In this document: positions 6,963 to 9,288 of the stretch, one piece after another
Numbering within the stretch: the first letter of the stretch is position 1
How the letters are laid out: every line of letters starts with the position of its first letter
Assembly (NCBI GenBank): GCA_030431165.1
Contig: JAUIJQ010000090.1
Span: 1 to 9,288, forward strand
Source: Rhodothermia bacterium
Lineage (GTDB): Bacteria > Bacteroidota > Rhodothermia > Rhodothermales > JABDKH01
DNA length: 9,288 nucleotides
Reading direction: 5' to 3'
The notes under the pieces: generated by a model
What the model was told of the DNA's origin: nothing
The model's input: the letters and a program-made list of their open reading frames with translations, nothing else
Database searches by the model: none
Program-made: the position numbers and the translations under genes

Positions 6963-7000
6963 AACAGCGCTGTTGTACGTTCAGGCCTGTTGTACTTTAG
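6963..7000 (+). promoter_or_regulatory. Candidate Bacteroidota-type promoter with overlapping palindrome upstream of the FnIII-like gene
   Basis: TACTTTAG at 6993-7000 matches the Bacteroidota -7 box TAnnTTTG at all but one position, with a TTG at 6973-6975 placed 17 bp upstream as a -33 element. A perfect 12-bp palindrome, AACAGCGCTGTT (6963-6974), overlaps the -33 region, and CTGTTGTAC occurs twice (6970-6978 and 6987-6995). Transcription would start near 7007 and give a leader of about 70 nt. The rest of 6899-7078 shows no gene. Confidence 0.35.
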
Positions 7001-7078
7001 GCGCCGTAAGTCCATATTGGAAGGTCACACGGTGTCCAGCCGGCAGCCTCGTCTGTACGGCCCCGCACACATAGCTTG

Positions 7079-7531
7079 ATGAGAACCGTTTCGTTCATCC
7101 TACTCCTCACTGTCGCGCCGCTGCTTTCGGCGTTCAGTGTACCGGCAGGTACGCCGACGGCCGCAGTCATGCTCGGTGAGGATGAAGTGCGACTGAAGTA
7201 CTTCAGGGTTGATGAGCAGGGATCCGAGTTTCTCCTGACCTGGGAGACCGACGTGGAACAGGAGCTGCGTGCCTTTGAGGTCCAGCGAAAGACCGCGTTC
7301 TCGGGTGGCCAGTTTGTGGTCGTCAAAGAGTACGAGCCGCACGGCACAGCAAGGCAGTACCTGTTCACAGACGACCAGGTATTCAAGTCAGCCGACACAC
7401 AGGACATCGTCGACTACCGCCTCGTTGCGGTCTATCAGTCAGGTGCCCGCGAGATACTCGCTTCCAAGTCCGTCAACTACACGTCTACGGCACTTCGGCG
7501 AACGTGGGGCAGCATCAAAGCGATGTTCTAG
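7079..7531 (+). CDS. Secreted protein with an FnIII/Ig-like beta-sandwich domain, function unknown
   Basis: The 150-residue product begins with a signal peptide (MRTVSFILLLTVAPLLSAFS, residues 1-20). Cleavage probably falls around residues 18-25. The remainder has the pattern of a fibronectin-type-III-like fold common in Bacteroidota secreted proteins: EFLLTWETDVEQELRAFEVQ (about 42-61), a central turn, then IVDYRLVAVYQSGA (about 109-122), equivalent to the 'YRLxxVDxxG' strand. It has no catalytic motif and no type IX secretion tail or membrane anchor, so a periplasmic or outer-surface binding role is plausible but unproven. I chose ATG 7079 over the adjoining TTG 7076. No Shine-Dalgarno is seen. 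The pyrR start is only 4 bp after its stop, so the two are likely coupled, although no functional link is obvious. Confidence 0.8.
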   Translation: MRTVSFILLLTVAPLLSAFSVPAGTPTAAVMLGEDEVRLKYFRVDEQGSEFLLTWETDVEQELRAFEVQRKTAFSGGQFVVVKEYEPHGTARQYLFTDDQVFKSADTQDIVDYRLVAVYQSGAREILASKSVNYTSTALRRTWGSIKAMF

Positions 7532-7535
7532 TCGC

Positions 7536-8054
7536 GTGGCTGCAACGGAAATCATGTCGCCCGAGCGCGTCCGCAGAACGCTGGTGCGCCTGGCCTGTGA
7601 AGTCGTCGAACGAAACCGCGGTGCCGAGAACATGGTCATTCTCGGAATCAGGGAGCGCGGCGTTCTGGTGGCCGAACGACTCGCGTCAGAGATCGAGGCC
7701 GTGTCTGAGACGTCAATCCCCGCCTACGGACTGGATGTCGCGCCTTACCGTGACGATGCCGATGACTCGGCTGACCGGTCTGGTTCACCGGTAGGCGTTG
7801 AACTCGACGTGACCGACAAGAACGTTCTGCTCGTGGATGACGTGTTGTTTACAGGACGTACAGCCCGTGCAGCACTCGATGCGGTGGTCCAGCTTGGTCG
7901 TCCGCGATCCATCCAGTACGTCGCGCTAATCGACCGAGGGCACCGGGAATATCCGATTCAGCCCGATTACGTCGGACGCCTCATTCAGACCAAGCACAGG
8001 GAGCGCGTCGAAGTCGCGGCTGACGGCACGTTTGTCGTCACTGTGGTCGAATAG
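7536..8054 (+). CDS. pyrR: PyrR bifunctional pyrimidine regulator / uracil phosphoribosyltransferase
   Basis: A 172-residue type I phosphoribosyltransferase. The PRPP-binding loop VLLVDDVLFTGRTARAALDA is at residues 97-116. PyrR-specific blocks are the N-terminus EIMSPERVRRTLVRLACEVVE (near 5-25), GIRERGVLVAERLA (37-50), the YRDD turn (71-74) and LIDRGHREYPIQPDYVG (131-147). In Gram-positives PyrR binds UMP/UTP and pyr mRNA to cause attenuation and has uracil phosphoribosyltransferase activity. In other phyla the RNA-binding role is uncertain. GTG 7536 is preferred because it gives the normal family length (about 175-180) and keeps the conserved EIM segment; an internal ATG at 7554 is the alternative. 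The frame is open much further upstream, but only as a shadow of the preceding gene. The stop lies 8 bp from the converging PASTA gene. Confidence 0.93.
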   Translation: MAATEIMSPERVRRTLVRLACEVVERNRGAENMVILGIRERGVLVAERLASEIEAVSETSIPAYGLDVAPYRDDADDSADRSGSPVGVELDVTDKNVLLVDDVLFTGRTARAALDAVVQLGRPRSIQYVALIDRGHREYPIQPDYVGRLIQTKHRERVEVAADGTFVVTVVE

Positions 8055-8062
8055 TAGCCCGC

Positions 8063-8848
8063 TCAGTTTCGTGTCGCCGGGTACAGCCTGACGACAAAGC
8101 CTTCCCGGACGCGCGTTCCCGGCTCATTGCCCTGGGAGCGAACGGTATCAGCCGGTGAGGAGAAAGCGGTGCTTCCAACGCGCACCGTTACCGATCGCAG
8201 GTTCACATCTTTGAGAGCGAGCTCGGCTTCCTGAAGGGTCATTCCGACAAGATCGGGGACAACCACCTGGCGCGACCCGAGTCCGGTACTGTAATAGACG
8301 GTGACGGTATCTCCCTGCTTGAGCGTGGCACCTGCCGGCGGATCCGTCCTTGTGACGGTTCCTGAGTGCGGAGACGGGACGGGGTCAGGTTTTTCGACAA
8401 CCGCCAGACCATCCGCCCGCAAGCGTAGGCCGGCTTCGCGGTACGGGAGATTAGAGACGTCGCGCACAACAACGTCGGGTGTGGAACCGGCGTTGATGGT
8501 GAGGTAGACGCGGCGGCCTGCTTTGACCGGAACGTTGGGGAGCGGGTTCTGATCGACGACGGCGTCGACCGGGACATTGGGTTTCAGGCGGCGGACGGTT
8601 TCGGTTTCGACTCTGAGGTTGAGCGACGCGAGCACTTGTTGTGCGTCGTTGACCTGCATGTTTCGCACGTCGGGTACGAGGGTTGTGGCGGAGTGCCGCG
8701 TGTAGGTTGGCATGATGACGCGGTCGAGTGCGAAGTAGCCGATGGCACCGAGCAGTACGAGTGCGGCGCATCCGGCCCAGAAGTACTGGTTGGTAGCGAG
8801 GTCGCGGATGAACCGCCAGATTGCGATGAGGGCGGATTTAGGGTTCAT
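8063..8848 (-). CDS. Membrane-anchored PASTA-domain protein (three PASTA repeats, no kinase domain)
   Basis: A 261-residue single-pass protein. A short cytoplasmic N-terminus (MNPKSALIAIWRFIRDLATN) is followed by a membrane helix at about 23-46. Three extracytoplasmic PASTA domains follow at about 57-121, 123-189 and 193-257. Each has the expected 'VPDVxxxxxxxAxxxLxxxxL...DQxPxPGxxVxxGxxVxLxxS' layout: VPDVRNMQVNDAQ and DQNPLPNVPVKAGRRV in the first, DPPAGATLKQGDTVTV in the second, VVVPDLVGMTLQEAELAL in the third. PASTA domains bind peptidoglycan fragments or act as spacers, and are usually the outer part of PrkC/PknB kinases or PBPs. Here there is no kinase or transpeptidase, a form common in Bacteroidota. 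ATG 8848 is chosen because the upstream extension to 8938 is His/Pro/Arg-rich and would precede the membrane helix unnaturally. Confidence 0.88.
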   Translation of the reverse strand: MNPKSALIAIWRFIRDLATNQYFWAGCAALVLLGAIGYFALDRVIMPTYTRHSATTLVPDVRNMQVNDAQQVLASLNLRVETETVRRLKPNVPVDAVVDQNPLPNVPVKAGRRVYLTINAGSTPDVVVRDVSNLPYREAGLRLRADGLAVVEKPDPVPSPHSGTVTRTDPPAGATLKQGDTVTVYYSTGLGSRQVVVPDLVGMTLQEAELALKDVNLRSVTVRVGSTAFSSPADTVRSQGNEPGTRVREGFVVRLYPATRN

Positions 8849-8935
8849 TGCTTGGTCGCGGGCTCGGCTTGGGTGGGCCTGTGTGCGGCGGTTCGGCGGT
8901 GGTGTAGGTCGCCGGTGGTCGTGGTGGTGCCGCGG

Positions 8936-8943
8936 CAAAGATA
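8936..8943 (-). promoter_or_regulatory. Candidate -7 box of the PASTA gene
   Basis: On the minus strand 8943-8936 reads TATCTTTG, a full match to the Bacteroidota -7 consensus TAnnTTTG. It lies about 90 bp before the chosen PASTA start, and no clear -33 TTG is visible upstream. It falls inside the putative CD-NTase remnant. Confidence 0.35.
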
Positions 8944-9070
8944 ACGAAGGAGTGAGACGTGCGTTCTTGGGCGCGGTTGCGGTGTTCGGCTAATCGTGCG
9001 AAGAAGTGTTGAAGTGGAAACCGAAGGCTGGGATCGGCGTGGATGAGCGCCCGCCGAGAGAGAGTGAGGC

Positions 9071-9092
9071 AGTGAGGAATCGTTCCTCGACT
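9071..9092. repeat. Short perfect hairpin in the degenerate region
   Basis: GAGGAA (9074-9079) and TTCCTC (9083-9088) pair around a 3-nt loop. AGT (9071-9073) and ACT (9090-9092) extend the stem past a one-base bulge. There is no T-run on either side, so it is not a standard terminator; its role is unknown. Confidence 0.45.
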
Positions 9093-9212
9093 CGCTCGCG
9101 GGATCGGCGCTCGAACCATGCAGCGAAGGCCCGAGGGTCAGACTCCTTCCAGTCGTGGAGCTTCCGGTCGGGCACTTCGATAGTTCTATTTCTTACCTGC
9201 AATAAACGTTGC

Positions 9213-9288
9213 TCAGGCCTGTTTGCGGCCCTGGCGCGCACGCACGGCCAACCCGGCCAGACCCAGACCCAGAAGCGTCAGGCTGGCG
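9213..9288 (-). CDS. PEP-CTERM sorting-signal protein, last 24 codons only
   Basis: The minus strand from 9287 encodes ASLTLLGLGLAGLAVRARQG, then RKQA and a TGA stop at 9215-9213. This is the classic end of a PEP-CTERM domain: a Pro-Ala-Ser-type start (the base before fits the Pro codon of 'PEPASL'), a glycine/leucine-rich membrane helix, and a short Arg-rich tail. Such proteins are exported and processed by exosortase (EpsH/Xrt family), usually in exopolysaccharide-producing Gram-negatives. The mature domain lies beyond the window, so its function is unknown. Too short for gene callers here, but the motif is distinctive. Confidence 0.82.
   Translation of the reverse strand, partial: ASLTLLGLGLAGLAVRARQGRKQA

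Larger units (their letters stand above)
8930..9182 (-). pseudogene. Decayed, frameshifted fragment resembling the C-terminal part of a CD-NTase (CBASS cyclase family)
   Basis: No intact gene fits 8849-9212, but two minus-strand frames carry conserved-looking blocks. The first (9181-9023) reads IEVPDRKLHDWKESDP then RAFAAWFERRSRE and ends near IPAF. The second, one base out of register from 9023 on, reads RFPLQHFFARLAEHRNRAQE followed by SHSFVIFAAA to about 8928. From family knowledge, SMODS-type CD-NTases have downstream of their catalytic domain a block of the form 'IPDxxLxxWxxSDPxxYxxWFexR', then about 35 residues later 'TPLQRAxQxLKRHRD' and 'ISIIxTTLAA'. Order and spacing here (34 residues from WFE to PLQ) match once a single base is restored at 9023. 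The catalytic GS...DxD part is absent, cut off by the PEP-CTERM gene end. This rests on recalled motifs, not an alignment; a chance reading remains possible. From about 8928 to the PASTA start I see only GC-rich, low-complexity sequence. Confidence 0.5.

Noticed and set aside
8849..8938. N-terminal extension of the PASTA protein
   Set aside because: It is His/Pro/Arg-rich low-complexity sequence overlapping a likely promoter; the Met at 8848 gives a normal short cytoplasmic tail before the membrane helix.
1..9288. CRISPR arrays, tRNA, rRNA, insertion sequences or riboswitches
   Set aside because: No spaced direct repeats, cloverleaf-like sequences, transposase motifs or recognisable aptamer patterns were found; the tandem repeats present are short and without spacers.

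Overview
The window looks like chromosomal DNA of a fairly GC-rich bacterium. It fits Bacteroidota/Rhodothermota best, perhaps a Rhodothermales-type marine or saline organism. This is inferred from three things: almost no gene has a Shine-Dalgarno sequence, two gene starts are preceded by elements resembling the Bacteroidota -7 box (TAnnTTTG), and the gene set is typical of that group (a secreted FnIII-like protein, PyrR, and a stand-alone PASTA membrane protein). No database was searched; family names come from recognised motifs.

Left block (1-3195, + strand): a sugar-1-phosphate cluster. It holds the 3' end of galT, an inositol-monophosphatase-family phosphatase, and a GHMP kinase of the galactokinase/L-arabinokinase type. 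Kinase and uridylyltransferase together look like a Leloir-type salvage route. The phosphatase and kinase share one reading frame and are separated only by a 45-bp triple tandem repeat carrying three in-frame TAG stops.

Middle block (3210-5511, - strand): a TPR-repeat protein and, overlapping its 3' end by 29 bp, a DUF368 protein. DUF368 proteins are PopT-type undecaprenyl-phosphate translocases, which recycle the lipid carrier for envelope polymers. The popT gene converges with the kinase across 14 bp.

Right-centre block (5741-8054, + strand): thymidylate kinase (tmk), a Fur-family regulator, a secreted FnIII-like protein and PyrR. The tmk-fur and FnIII-pyrR pairs are tightly spaced, so this is a nucleotide-metabolism/regulator stretch transcribed away from the TPR gene. 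The divergent TPR/tmk intergenic region (5512-5740) carries 10-bp repeats and a palindrome.

Right end (8063-9288, - strand): a membrane-anchored three-PASTA protein converges with pyrR. About 360 bp without an intact gene follow, then the last 24 codons of a PEP-CTERM protein that runs off the window. The 360-bp stretch is not random. Two minus-strand frames, joined by a one-base shift, give conserved-looking blocks that resemble the C-terminal part of a CD-NTase (the CBASS cyclase family). I read it as a decayed fragment, and it is the most interesting accessory signal here.
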